DNA of 64,000 nt from Azospirillum oryzae (GTDB lineage Bacteria; Pseudomonadota; Alphaproteobacteria; Azospirillales; Azospirillaceae): contig NZ_VTTM01000003.1 in assembly GCF_008364795.1 (NCBI RefSeq), positions 248,001 to 312,000 on the forward strand, written 5' to 3'. Position 1 is the stretch's first letter. Every line of letters begins with the position of its first letter. The translations under genes were made by a program, and so were the position numbers. Below, in pieces: positions 46,269 through 54,691 of the stretch. The notes under the pieces are model-generated. The model ran no database searches. It worked only from the letters and a program-made list of their open reading frames with translations, and had not been told where the DNA came from.

Positions 46269-46874
46269 TCAGTGACCGTGTGACGAATGGGAGGCGATGC
46301 CGTTCCGGCTGCCTCCGCGGCCGGGGGACGAACCGCCGCTCAGCAGGTCGGTCAACGCACCGAAGTCGCGCTGGAAATTGCCGAAGAAATCGACGCCGCC
46401 GCCGTTGCGGGATGCCCGCGCGGCGGAGGTCGTCATCTCGTGGGCCTCGCTGTGGCTGGACTGGCGGCCGGCGCTGCGCACAGGGCGCTTCGGGGCCTTC
46501 GGCTTGCGCAGCGGCGTGACCGCCGGCGGGGGAGGGGCGTCCGGTAAAGCGGCGGTCTCCGGTGCGCTGGCGAAGGCGTCGCTGCACAGGCCGCGGTCGG
46601 CCGCCCGCTCCAGCCGGTTGGGGTCGAGAATCCAGCAGTCGAAGGCGTCGGTCTGCGGCCGCTTCGGCGCCTGCACCGCGACAGCGACCGGGGCGCCCGG
46701 CGGTGCGGCCACCGGCTCCGGAGGAGCGGGGGAGGGCAGGGGGCTGGCGGTCTCCGGCGCGTACAGCAGCGGTTCCGCAGAGGCCGGTCCTGCAACGGAC
46801 AGGGCAAGCAGGGCCGCGAGTGCCGCCGCCATCATTGCCCCGCTTCCGGTCGTCGTCCGGCCCTCGCCCGGCAT
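46269..46874 (-). CDS. Secreted proline-rich hypothetical protein
   Basis: The 201-residue protein starts after an excellent AGGACGGAGG ribosome-binding site. Its signal peptide (MMAAALAALLALSVAGPASA, cleavage before EP) is followed by a Pro/Ala-rich stretch, a short FDCWILDPNRLERAADRGLC segment with two cysteines, and a Gly/Ser-rich tail. No domain is recognised. It is convergent with the DUF3102-like gene, leaving 7 bases. Confidence 0.65.
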   Translation of the reverse strand: MPGEGRTTTGSGAMMAAALAALLALSVAGPASAEPLLYAPETASPLPSPAPPEPVAAPPGAPVAVAVQAPKRPQTDAFDCWILDPNRLERAADRGLCSDAFASAPETAALPDAPPPPAVTPLRKPKAPKRPVRSAGRQSSHSEAHEMTTSAARASRNGGGVDFFGNFQRDFGALTDLLSGGSSPGRGGSRNGIASHSSHGH

Positions 46875-47127
46875 CCTCCGTCCTTTCGATTGTCGCGCTC
46901 GCGTCTCTCAACAGATAAACGCATCAGCGCGCCTGTTCGTCCGCGCGAAATGGGGGCGGTGTCCGGGAGACGCGGTACTCCTTCCGGGCGGGCTCTTTCG
47001 GCGGTGGGGCAGGGTGCCGGGTGCGGCGTTGTCGCAGGGGCGGGTTGGCGCTCTTGTCAGGCGGGCGGGTTGGTGGGACAGTTCGGCCCCTGTTTCCCTT
47101 GCGAGAATGGACGGCGGCGCCGGCGAC

Positions 47128-48033
47128 ATGGCCGATTTCAACTGGAACGACCTGCGCTTTTTCCTGGCGGTGGCCCGCGCCGGCACGCTGACCACGGCGG
47201 CCCAGCGCCTGCGTGCCGACCACACCACGGTCAGCCGCCGCATCACCGCGCTGGAGGACGCGCTGCGCGTCACCCTGTTCGAACGCCGTCCCAGCGGCTT
47301 TACCCTGACGCCGCAGGGCGAGCGGCTGAAACAGACCGCCGAGGTGATGGAGAGCGCGGCGCTTCTGGCGCAGGGGATGGTGGCCGACGGCGACCTTTCG
47401 CTGGCCGGTGCGGTGCGGATCGGCGCGCCGGACGGCTTCGGCAGCTGTTTCCTGGCGCCGCGCATCGGCGCGCTCTGTGAACGCCACCCGGAGCTGGAGG
47501 TGCAGCTGGTCGCCATGCCGCGCGTCTTCAGCCTGTCCAAGCGCGAGGCCGACATCGCCATCAGCCTGTCGCGGCCGCAGGAAGGGCGGCTCTACGCGCG
47601 GAAGCTGACCGATTACCGGCTGGGGCTGTACGGCACCGCCGCCTATCTGGACGCGCGGCCATCGATCCGCAGCCGCGCCGACCTGCGCGGCCATTCCTTC
47701 ATCGGCTATATCGACGACCTGATCTTCGCGCCCGAACTGGACTATGTCGAGACCATCGGGGAGGTGGCGCCGCGCATCAAGAGCAGCAGCCTCGTCGCCC
47801 AGCTGAAAGCGACGCTGGCCGGCGCCGGCCTGTGCATGCTGCCCGCCTTCATCGCGGCCGGCGAGCCGGATTTGGTGCAGGTGCTGCCGGAAGAGGTGAC
47901 GATCACCCGGTCCTTCTGGCTGATCGTGCACGAGGATCTGCGCTCGCTGGCGCGGATTTCGATGACCGCCGACTACATCGCCGATCTGGTGCGGCGGGAG
48001 CAGGCGCTGTTCCTGCCCCCGCCGACCATTTGA
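47128..48033 (+). CDS. LysR-family transcriptional regulator
   Basis: The protein has 301 residues from the ATG at 47128; an ATG at 47107 is also possible. WNDLRFFLAVARAGTLTTAA and LRADHTTVSRRITALEDALR form the winged helix-turn-helix, followed by a LysR effector domain (GAVRIGAPDGFGSCFLAPRI). It converges with the valine catabolic genes, ending 28 bases from mmsB. It may regulate them, but its position does not prove that. Confidence 0.88.
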   Translation: MADFNWNDLRFFLAVARAGTLTTAAQRLRADHTTVSRRITALEDALRVTLFERRPSGFTLTPQGERLKQTAEVMESAALLAQGMVADGDLSLAGAVRIGAPDGFGSCFLAPRIGALCERHPELEVQLVAMPRVFSLSKREADIAISLSRPQEGRLYARKLTDYRLGLYGTAAYLDARPSIRSRADLRGHSFIGYIDDLIFAPELDYVETIGEVAPRIKSSSLVAQLKATLAGAGLCMLPAFIAAGEPDLVQVLPEEVTITRSFWLIVHEDLRSLARISMTADYIADLVRREQALFLPPPTI

Positions 48034-48061
48034 TTTGCCGCGGCCTGATTTACCGGCTGAC

Positions 48062-48952
48062 TTACCCCTCGCCGCGCAGCATGCGGATGATGCCGGAGAA
48101 GTCGGTGCCGCCTTCGCCTTGGGCGTTCATCATGGCGTAGAGCTGCGCCGCCGCCGCACCCAGCGGGGTGGGGGCGCCGGCGCTCTGCGCCGCTTCCTGG
48201 GCCAGCTTCAGGTCCTTCAGCATCAGCGCCGCCGCGAAACCGGGCTGGTAATCGCGGTTGGCCGGGCTGGCCGGCACCGGGCCGGGGACCGGGCAATAGC
48301 TTGTCAGCGACCAGCACTGGCCCGACGAGGTTGACGACACGTCGAACAGCGCCTGATGCGACAGGCCCAGCTTTTCCGCCAGGACGAAGGCCTCGCAGAC
48401 ACCGATCATCGAGATGCCGAGGATCATGTTGTTGCAGATCTTCGCCGCTTGGCCGGCGCCGGCGCCGCCGCAATGGACGATCTTCTTGCCCATGGCTTCC
48501 AGGATCGGACGGGCGCGCTCGAAGGCGTCGGTCTCGCCGCCGGCCATGAAGGTCAGCGTGCCGGCCGACGCACCGCCGACGCCGCCCGACACCGGCGCGT
48601 CGAGTGAGGCGGCGCCCTTGGCGGCGGCCAGCGCATGCGCCTTGCGGGCGGAATCGACGTCGATGGTGGAGCAGTCGATCAGCAAGGTGCCCGGCCGCGC
48701 CACCGCGACGATGCCCGTGTCGCCGTCATAGACGCCCAGAACGTGGCGGCCGCCCGGCAGCATGGTGATGACCACCTCCGCCGCGGCGGCGATGGCCGCG
48801 GGGCTGTCGCCGATGGTGACGCCGGCCGCCTTGGCCGCGTCGATGGCGGCGGGCACGAGGTCGTAGCCAACCACCTGATGCCCCGCCTTCACGAGGTTCG
48901 CGGCCATCGGGCCGCCCATGTTGCCCAATCCGATGAAACCGATCACCGCCAT
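48062..48952 (-). CDS. mmsB: 3-Hydroxyisobutyrate dehydrogenase
   Basis: The 296-residue NAD-dependent enzyme oxidises 3-hydroxyisobutyrate to methylmalonate semialdehyde in valine breakdown. The Rossmann start AVIGFIGLGNMGGPMAANLV, the substrate motif DAPVSGGVGGASAGTLTFM and the catalytic lysine in GAGQAAKICNNM are all present. The acyl-CoA dehydrogenase and mmsA genes lie upstream in the same direction, which supports the specific assignment. A family 2 repeat separates it from the dehydrogenase. Confidence 0.94.
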   Translation of the reverse strand: MAVIGFIGLGNMGGPMAANLVKAGHQVVGYDLVPAAIDAAKAAGVTIGDSPAAIAAAAEVVITMLPGGRHVLGVYDGDTGIVAVARPGTLLIDCSTIDVDSARKAHALAAAKGAASLDAPVSGGVGGASAGTLTFMAGGETDAFERARPILEAMGKKIVHCGGAGAGQAAKICNNMILGISMIGVCEAFVLAEKLGLSHQALFDVSSTSSGQCWSLTSYCPVPGPVPASPANRDYQPGFAAALMLKDLKLAQEAAQSAGAPTPLGAAAAQLYAMMNAQGEGGTDFSGIIRMLRGEG

Positions 48953-48989
48953 CGTCGCGTCTCCCGTTGCTTTGGTTTTTATGGTGCTT

Positions 48990-49075
48990 CCCCTTCTCCC
49001 CCCCGCTCACGCGCAAACTTCGTTTGCGCTGACGCGACAGGCGGACCTTTGGTCCGCCGATAGCGGGGAGAGGGG
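48990..49075. repeat. Palindromic intergenic repeat, family 2, copy B
   Basis: This 86-bp copy differs from the one at 31591-31674 at only a few positions. The GCGCAAAC-TTC-GTTTGCGC hairpin is identical and the GGCGGAC/GTCCGCC hairpin has one loop change. It lies between mmsB and the acyl-CoA dehydrogenase gene. Confidence 0.9.
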
Positions 49076-49093
49076 ACTAGGTGCTGTGTTGGG

Positions 49094-50239
49094 TCAGGAC
49101 ATCCGCCCGATCTCGCTGCGCGAGACGATCAGGCGCATGATCTCGTTGGTGCCTTCCAGGATCTGGTGGACCCGCAGATCGCGGACGATCTTCTCCACGC
49201 CGTAATCGGCCAGATAGCCGTAGCCGCCGAACAGCTGCAGGGCGTTGTTCGCCACCTCGAAGCCGGTGTCGGTGGCGAAGCGCTTCGCCATGGCGCACAG
49301 ACGCGTCGCATCCTTGGCGCCAGCATCCAGCGCCGAGGCGGCGCGGTGGACGAAGGTGCGGGCGGCCTCAAGCTCCGTCGCCATGTCGGCGATGCGGAAC
49401 TGCAGCGCCTGGAAGCGGTCGAGCGATTGGCCGAAGGCCTTGCGCTCACTCATGTAGGTCAGCGCCTTGTCGAGCGCGGCCTGGGCGCCGCCGATGGAGC
49501 AGGCGGCGATGTTGATGCGGCCGCCGTCCAGCCCCTTCATGGCGAACTTGAAGCCCATCCCCTCCTGACCCAGCAGGGCGGATGCCGGGACGCGGGCGTC
49601 CTCCATGATGACGGCGCGGGTCGGCTGGGCGTTCCAGCCCATCTTGTGCTCGTTGGCACCGAAGGAGAGGCCGGGGGTGTCCTTCGGCAGCAGGAAGGCG
49701 CTGATGCCGCCGGGGCCGTCCTCGCCGGTGCGGGCCATGACGAGGTAGAGGTCGGAGCTGCCGGCGCCGGAGATGAACTGCTTGGCGCCGTTCAGGATGT
49801 AGCTGTCGCCGTCGCGCACCGCCCTGGTGCGCAAGGCCGCGGCGTCGGAGCCGGCGTTGGCCTCGGTCAGGCAGTAGCTGGCGAGCCATTCCATGGTGCA
49901 GAGTTTCGGCAGCCAATGGGCCTTCTGCTCGTCATTGCCGAAATTGTCCACCATCCCCGCCACCATGTTGTGGATGGAGATGTAGGAGGCGATGGTCGGG
50001 CAGCCCTGGCTCAGCGCCTCGAAGATCACCACGGCGTCGAAGCGGCTCAGCGCCGAACCGCCATGGTCTTCCGACACATAGATGCCGCCCATGCCGAGTT
50101 CGCCGGCGGCGCGCAGGGTGTCGACGGGGAAATGCTTCTTCTGGTCCCATTCGACGGCGTTGGGCGCCAGCTCGTCGCGGGCGAAGGACAACGCCATGTC
50201 GCGGATGGCGATCTGGTCTTCGGTCAGTTCAAAGGACAT
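49094..50239 (-). CDS. Acyl-CoA dehydrogenase, probably isobutyryl-CoA specific
   Basis: The 381-residue flavoenzyme has the family pattern FELTEDQIAIRDMALSFARD, YCLTEANAGSDAAAL, GTRAVIM-type substrate loop and the C-terminal FGGYGYLADYGVEKIVRDLR with ILEGTNEIMRLIV. It removes two hydrogens from a short acyl-CoA and passes electrons to ETF. Placement between mmsA and mmsB indicates isobutyryl-CoA as the likely substrate in valine degradation. Confidence 0.9.
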   Translation of the reverse strand: MSFELTEDQIAIRDMALSFARDELAPNAVEWDQKKHFPVDTLRAAGELGMGGIYVSEDHGGSALSRFDAVVIFEALSQGCPTIASYISIHNMVAGMVDNFGNDEQKAHWLPKLCTMEWLASYCLTEANAGSDAAALRTRAVRDGDSYILNGAKQFISGAGSSDLYLVMARTGEDGPGGISAFLLPKDTPGLSFGANEHKMGWNAQPTRAVIMEDARVPASALLGQEGMGFKFAMKGLDGGRINIAACSIGGAQAALDKALTYMSERKAFGQSLDRFQALQFRIADMATELEAARTFVHRAASALDAGAKDATRLCAMAKRFATDTGFEVANNALQLFGGYGYLADYGVEKIVRDLRVHQILEGTNEIMRLIVSRSEIGRMS

Positions 50240-50251
50240 GCGTCACCTCGT

Positions 50252-50291
50252 GTAACCCCCCTCCCGCCGGAGGCGGGAGGGGGAATGTTAC
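50252..50291. terminator. Hairpin between mmsA and the acyl-CoA dehydrogenase gene
   Basis: GTAACCCCCCTCCCGCC, three bases, GGCGGGAGGGGG and a near-complementary end GTTAC form a long stem in the 57-base gap. There is no U tract. It may stabilise or attenuate the operon transcript. Confidence 0.55.
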
Positions 50292-50296
50292 GCCCA

Positions 50297-51796
50297 TCAA
50301 TCCATGGTCGGAATGACGAAGCTGGCGCCTTCCTTGACGCCCGAGGGCCAGCGGGAGGTGACGGTCTTGGTCTTGGTGTAGAAGCGCACCGCGTCGGGGC
50401 CGTGCTGGTTCAGGTCGCCGAAGCCCGAGCGCTTCCAGCCGCCGAAGGTGTAGTAGGCGAGCGGAACCGGGATCGGAACGTTGATGCCGACCATGCCGAC
50501 ATCGACGCGGGACGCGAAGTCGCGGGCGGCGTCGCCGTCGCGGGTGAAGATCGCCACGCCGTTGCCGTACTCGTGGTCGTTCGGCAGGGCCAGCGCTTCC
50601 TCGTAAGAGTCGGCGCGGACGACGGAGAGGACCGGGCCGAAGATCTCCTCCTTGTAGATGCGCATGTCCGGCTTCACCTCGTCGAACAGGCAGCCGCCCA
50701 TATAGAAGCCGTTCTCGTAGCCCTGCATCTTGAACTCGCGGCCGTCGACCGCCAGCTTGGCGCCTTCCTTGACGCCGAGATCGACGTAGGACTTCACCCG
50801 CGCCAGATGCTCGGCGGTCACCAGCGGGCCGAAATCGGCGCTGCTGTCGGTGGAGGGGCCGACCTTCAGGCCTTCCACCCGCGGGATCAGACGCTCCATC
50901 AGGGCGTCGGCGGTCTTCTTGCCGACCGGCACGACGACGGAGATCGCCATGCAGCGCTCGCCCGCCGCACCGAAGCCGGCGCCGATCAGCGCGTCGGTCG
51001 CCTGGTCGAGGTCGGCGTCCGGCATCACCAGCGCGTGGTTCTTGGCGCCGCCGAAGCACTGCACGCGCTTACCCGCCGCGCAGCCGCGGTTGTAGATGTA
51101 TTCGGCGATCGGGGTGGAGCCGACGAAGCCAACCGCCTTGATGTCGCGGTCGTCGAGGATGGCGTCCACCGCCACCTTGTCGCCATGGACGACGTTGAGG
51201 ATGCCCGGCGGCAGGCCGGCCTCCAGCATCAGCTCGGCCAGCTTGATCGGGACGCCCGGCGTGCGCTCCGACGGCTTCAGGATGAAGGCGTTGCCGCAGG
51301 CGATGGCCGGGGCGAACTTCCACATCGGGATCATGGCGGGGAAGTTGAACGGCGTGATGCCGGCGACGACGCCCAGCGGCTGGCGCATCGAATAGATGTC
51401 GATGCCGGGGCCGGCGCCGTCGGTGAACTCGCCCTTCAGCAGGTGTGGGATGCCGCAGGCGAACTCCACCACCTCCAGCCCGCGCTGGATGTCGCCCTTG
51501 GCGTCGATGATGGTCTTGCCATGCTCCAGCGACAGCAGCAGCGCCAGCTCGTCATAGTCGCGCTGGACGAGGTCGAGGAAGCGCATCAGGACGCGGGCGC
51601 GGCGCTGCGGGTTGGTGGCGGCCCAGCCGCGCTGCGCCTCCTTGGCGTTCTCCACCGCGGCGCGCATCTCCTCCACGCTCGCCAGCGGCACGCGGGCGCG
51701 CACCTCGCCGGTCATCGGGGAGTAGACGTCGGCGAACCGCCCCGACGTTCCGGAAACCAGCTTGCCGCCGATCAGGTGCTGAAGTTCGGTGGTCAT
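50297..51796 (-). CDS. mmsA: Methylmalonate-semialdehyde dehydrogenase (acylating)
   Basis: The 499-residue aldehyde dehydrogenase converts methylmalonate semialdehyde to propionyl-CoA. The start HLIGGKLVSGTSGRFADVYS, the NAD-binding GFVGSTPIAEYIYNRG and the catalytic cysteine in GAAGERCMAISVVV match CoA-dependent MmsA rather than ordinary ALDHs. It is the first gene of the valine operon. The 252-base gap upstream separates it from a divergent ParA gene. Confidence 0.95.
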   Translation of the reverse strand: MTTELQHLIGGKLVSGTSGRFADVYSPMTGEVRARVPLASVEEMRAAVENAKEAQRGWAATNPQRRARVLMRFLDLVQRDYDELALLLSLEHGKTIIDAKGDIQRGLEVVEFACGIPHLLKGEFTDGAGPGIDIYSMRQPLGVVAGITPFNFPAMIPMWKFAPAIACGNAFILKPSERTPGVPIKLAELMLEAGLPPGILNVVHGDKVAVDAILDDRDIKAVGFVGSTPIAEYIYNRGCAAGKRVQCFGGAKNHALVMPDADLDQATDALIGAGFGAAGERCMAISVVVPVGKKTADALMERLIPRVEGLKVGPSTDSSADFGPLVTAEHLARVKSYVDLGVKEGAKLAVDGREFKMQGYENGFYMGGCLFDEVKPDMRIYKEEIFGPVLSVVRADSYEEALALPNDHEYGNGVAIFTRDGDAARDFASRVDVGMVGINVPIPVPLAYYTFGGWKRSGFGDLNQHGPDAVRFYTKTKTVTSRWPSGVKEGASFVIPTMD

Positions 51797-52048
51797 CCTA
51801 TTGTCCTCCCTCGGGATTGTTTGTCACCATGTGGACCTGAGCGGCCCTTCGAGGCGACCCGAAACTTTGCGCATCGGTTGTGCAGGAATGCGGCAAGCGC
51901 CCTCCGATGGCCGTCCGCAACCCCCGAACGTGTGGGGAGACTTGGGCGCGCCCGGCGCTTATAGTGCGCCCGCGCTCCAGCCCTGGGAAACCCTGGATCA
52001 GGACAAAGGGTGCGGGGCAGGGGATAGCCGCAGAAACGGCGAAGCGGA

Positions 52049-53143
52049 ATGGACATGACCAGTCACGAAGACGTCTTCGACACGCCGGAGACACGGCAGC
52101 CGACCATCCTGGCGGTCTACAACCAGAAGGGCGGCGTCGGCAAAACGACCACCTCGGTGAACCTCGCGCTGGCGCTGGCGGCGCTGGGCAAGAACGTCGT
52201 GCTGATCGATTTCGACCCGCAGAGCAGCGCCACCAGCAACTTCCTGCTGCGCGACAAGGCCAAGGTCGGCATCAACGACCTGCTGCGCAAGGAAACCTTC
52301 GTCGAGGACGCAATCACCCCGACCGCCTTCGACGGGCTGTCGATGATCGTCGGCGCGCGCAAGCTCTATTCGCTGGAACATGCGCTGGACAGCCGCGGCG
52401 GTTCGCAACGGGGCTTGCGCAAGGCCCTGCATTTCTCGCGCAACCCGCCGGACTACGTCGTCATCGACTGCCCGCCGGCGCTGGGCCATCTGGCGGCCGG
52501 CGCGCTGGCGGCGTCGGACCGGCTGATCGTGCCGGTGTTTCCGGGGCGCTACGCGCTGGACGGGCTGCGGCGCACCCTGCAGGTGGTGGAGCATATCCAG
52601 AACGGGCTGAACCCCAGCCTGGCGCTGGCCGGCATCCTGATGCTGTCGATCACCAACGACGAGGTCGGGCGCGAATCGCTGAACCAGCTGCGCAACGAGT
52701 TCCCGGAGCAGATGTTCCGCACCGCCTTCCCCTATGACGTGGACGTGGTGAAGGCGACCTACCGCCGCATGCCGGCGATGATCTTCACGCCGGACGGGCG
52801 GACCACCAGCCGCTTCGCCGCGCTGGCCTGGGAGATCGTCCATGGCCGCGGCAGCACCCCCGACGACGCCCAGCTGAAGCCGGCGCTGGAGCGCATCCAG
52901 GCGTGGCACGAGGCGACCGACACCTCCTACAGCGCGCGCCGCGCCTCCTCCATCGACGAGGGCGACGAGCCGTCGGGCGGGGGCAACGGGGCGCGGCAGG
53001 CGGAACGCGGCGGATCGCGGTCGGGCGGCGGAATGGGGGCCGGCGTCATCGGGCTGGTGATCGGGCTGCTCGCCGGCTTCGCGCTGGGGGCGGCCGTGGG
53101 GCAGCCGATCCTGGGCAAGCTGCTGGCGGGGTTGGGGGGGTAA
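52049..53143 (+). CDS. ParA-family ATPase with a C-terminal membrane anchor
   Basis: The protein has 364 residues. Walker A is KGGVGKTT (about 27-34), with VLIDFDPQSSATSNFLL and VVIDCPPALGHLAAG behind it, the standard ParA/Soj core to about 265. A hydrophilic Gly/Ser/Arg-rich linker (about 290-328) leads to a glycine-zipper hydrophobic helix (GVIGLVIGLLAGFALGAAVG, about 332-351). Ordinary ParA proteins have no membrane segment. No parB is adjacent. It may position something at the inner membrane, as MinD does. An M20 peptidase follows after a hairpin. Confidence 0.88.
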   Translation: MDMTSHEDVFDTPETRQPTILAVYNQKGGVGKTTTSVNLALALAALGKNVVLIDFDPQSSATSNFLLRDKAKVGINDLLRKETFVEDAITPTAFDGLSMIVGARKLYSLEHALDSRGGSQRGLRKALHFSRNPPDYVVIDCPPALGHLAAGALAASDRLIVPVFPGRYALDGLRRTLQVVEHIQNGLNPSLALAGILMLSITNDEVGRESLNQLRNEFPEQMFRTAFPYDVDVVKATYRRMPAMIFTPDGRTTSRFAALAWEIVHGRGSTPDDAQLKPALERIQAWHEATDTSYSARRASSIDEGDEPSGGGNGARQAERGGSRSGGGMGAGVIGLVIGLLAGFALGAAVGQPILGKLLAGLGG

Positions 53144-53149
53144 GTCGCT

Positions 53150-53172
53150 CCCTCTCCCGGGGCGGGAGAGGG
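53150..53172 (+). terminator. GC-rich hairpin after the membrane-anchored parA gene
   Basis: CCCTCTCCCG, a GGG loop and CGGGAGAGGG give a perfect 10-bp stem six bases after the stop codon. There is no clear U tract. It is of the same sequence type as the terminator at 9991. Confidence 0.6.
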
Positions 53173-53210
53173 CACTCGCGTGCGTCTACGATCAACGAGA
53201 AGAGGCCGTC

Positions 53211-54623
53211 ATGCTTCCTGTCGATGCCGTTCTGCGCAAGGTCGACGAGTCCTTCGAGGAGTCGGTCGGCCGGCTTTGCGAGCTGCTGCGCATTCCGTCG
53301 GTCAGCACCGATCCCGCCTATGCCGGCGAGGTCCGCCGCGCCGCCCGCTGGTGTTCCGACAGGCTGACGGCGATGGGCTTCGCCGTCACCATCCACGATA
53401 CTCCCGGCCACCCGATCCTGGTCGCCCATCATCCGGGGCCGGGCCCAGGGCCGGAGGGGGTGAAGACGCCGCATGTGCTCTATTACGGCCATTACGACGT
53501 GCAGCCCGCCGACCCGATGGAGCTGTGGAACAGTCCGCCCTTCGATCCGGTGATCGTCGAGGCCGAGCGGGGCCGCCGCGTCGTCGCCCGCGGGGCTGCC
53601 GACGACAAGGGCCAGACCATGACCTTCATGGAGGCGTTCGAGGCCTGGCACGCCGTCCACGGCTCCATCCCGATCCGCGCCACCGTGCTGCTGGAGGGCG
53701 AGGAGGAAACCGGCAGCCCGTCGTTGCCGCGCTTCCTGACGGAGCATGCGGACGAGCTGCAAGCCGACTTCTGCCTGGTCACCGACACCAACGCCTGGGA
53801 CGTCGACACCCCGGCGATCACCACCCGGCTGCGCGGCCTGCTCTATCTGGAAGCCACCCTTACGGGCCCGAGCCACGACCTGCATTCCGGCTTGTTCGGC
53901 GGCGCCGTGCCCAACCCGATCAATGTGCTGACCGGCATCCTGGGCCAGATCCACGATGCCGACGGGCGGGTGCGCTTCGATGGGTTCTATGACGGCGTGC
54001 GCGAACTGCCGGACGAACTGCGGGCGCAGATCCGTGGGCTGCCGCTGGACGAGGCGCAGTTCCTGGGTGCGCTGGGCTTGACGCGCAGCCACGGTGAGGC
54101 GGGGCGGACGCTGCTGGAACGGATCTGGACCCGGCCGACCTGCGACATCAACGGCATATGGGGCGGCTATACCGGCGAGGGGTCGAAGACGGTCATCCCG
54201 GCCAAGGCGTCGTGCAAGCTGAGCTGCCGTCTGGTGCCCGGCCAGGACCCGGCGGCGGTCGAGGCGTCGGTCCGTCGCTTCTTCGAGGATCGGCTGCCGG
54301 CGGACTGCACGGTCGGCTTCCGCAGCTTCAGCTCGTCGCCGGGGATCGAGGTGCCGACGGACACGCCGTGGATGGAGGCGGTGCGCGGCGGGCTGAAGGA
54401 GGCGACGGGGCGCGACGGCGTGCTGATCGGCGGCGGCGGGTCGATCCCCATCGTCGGCTGGTTCCGCGAGCATCTGGGGCTGGACACCATCCTGGTCGGC
54501 TTCGGACTGGACGACGACCGCATCCATTCGCCGAACGAGAAGTTCGAGCTGAAATGCCTGCGCAACGGCATCCGCAGCCATGCGGCGATTTTGGGGCGTC
54601 TTGCGGCCGGCCAACCCGGCTGA
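53211..54623 (+). CDS. M20-family metallopeptidase (dipeptidase)
   Basis: The 470-residue dizinc exopeptidase shows the M20 metal sites in YYGHYDVQPADP, ARGAADDKGQTMTF and LEGEEETGSPSL, plus the dimerisation insert (GPSHDLHSGLFGGAVPNPIN) that marks the dipeptidase/CNDP-like branch. It hydrolyses dipeptides or related amide bonds in the cytoplasm. AAGAGG precedes the ATG. The chain is full length. Confidence 0.93.
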   Translation: MLPVDAVLRKVDESFEESVGRLCELLRIPSVSTDPAYAGEVRRAARWCSDRLTAMGFAVTIHDTPGHPILVAHHPGPGPGPEGVKTPHVLYYGHYDVQPADPMELWNSPPFDPVIVEAERGRRVVARGAADDKGQTMTFMEAFEAWHAVHGSIPIRATVLLEGEEETGSPSLPRFLTEHADELQADFCLVTDTNAWDVDTPAITTRLRGLLYLEATLTGPSHDLHSGLFGGAVPNPINVLTGILGQIHDADGRVRFDGFYDGVRELPDELRAQIRGLPLDEAQFLGALGLTRSHGEAGRTLLERIWTRPTCDINGIWGGYTGEGSKTVIPAKASCKLSCRLVPGQDPAAVEASVRRFFEDRLPADCTVGFRSFSSSPGIEVPTDTPWMEAVRGGLKEATGRDGVLIGGGGSIPIVGWFREHLGLDTILVGFGLDDDRIHSPNEKFELKCLRNGIRSHAAILGRLAAGQPG

Positions 54624-54632
54624 AACCGCTTG

Positions 54633-54673
54633 AAGGGTGGGGGAGGGCGGCCGGGGCCGTCCCTCCCAACCTT
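54633..54673. terminator. Bidirectional hairpin between convergent genes
   Basis: AAGGGTGGGGGAGGGCGGCC pairs, with few mismatches, with GGCCGTCCCTCCCAACCTT. It sits between the M20 peptidase stop (54623) and the reductase stop (54692) and can serve both. Confidence 0.7.
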
Positions 54674-54691
54674 CTTCTCAGGCGGTGATGC

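Noticed and set aside
53144..53210. Hairpin after the membrane-anchored parA as a phage or transposon attachment site
   Set aside because: It matches the common CCCTCTCCCG-type hairpin found after other genes, so a transcription end is the simpler reading.
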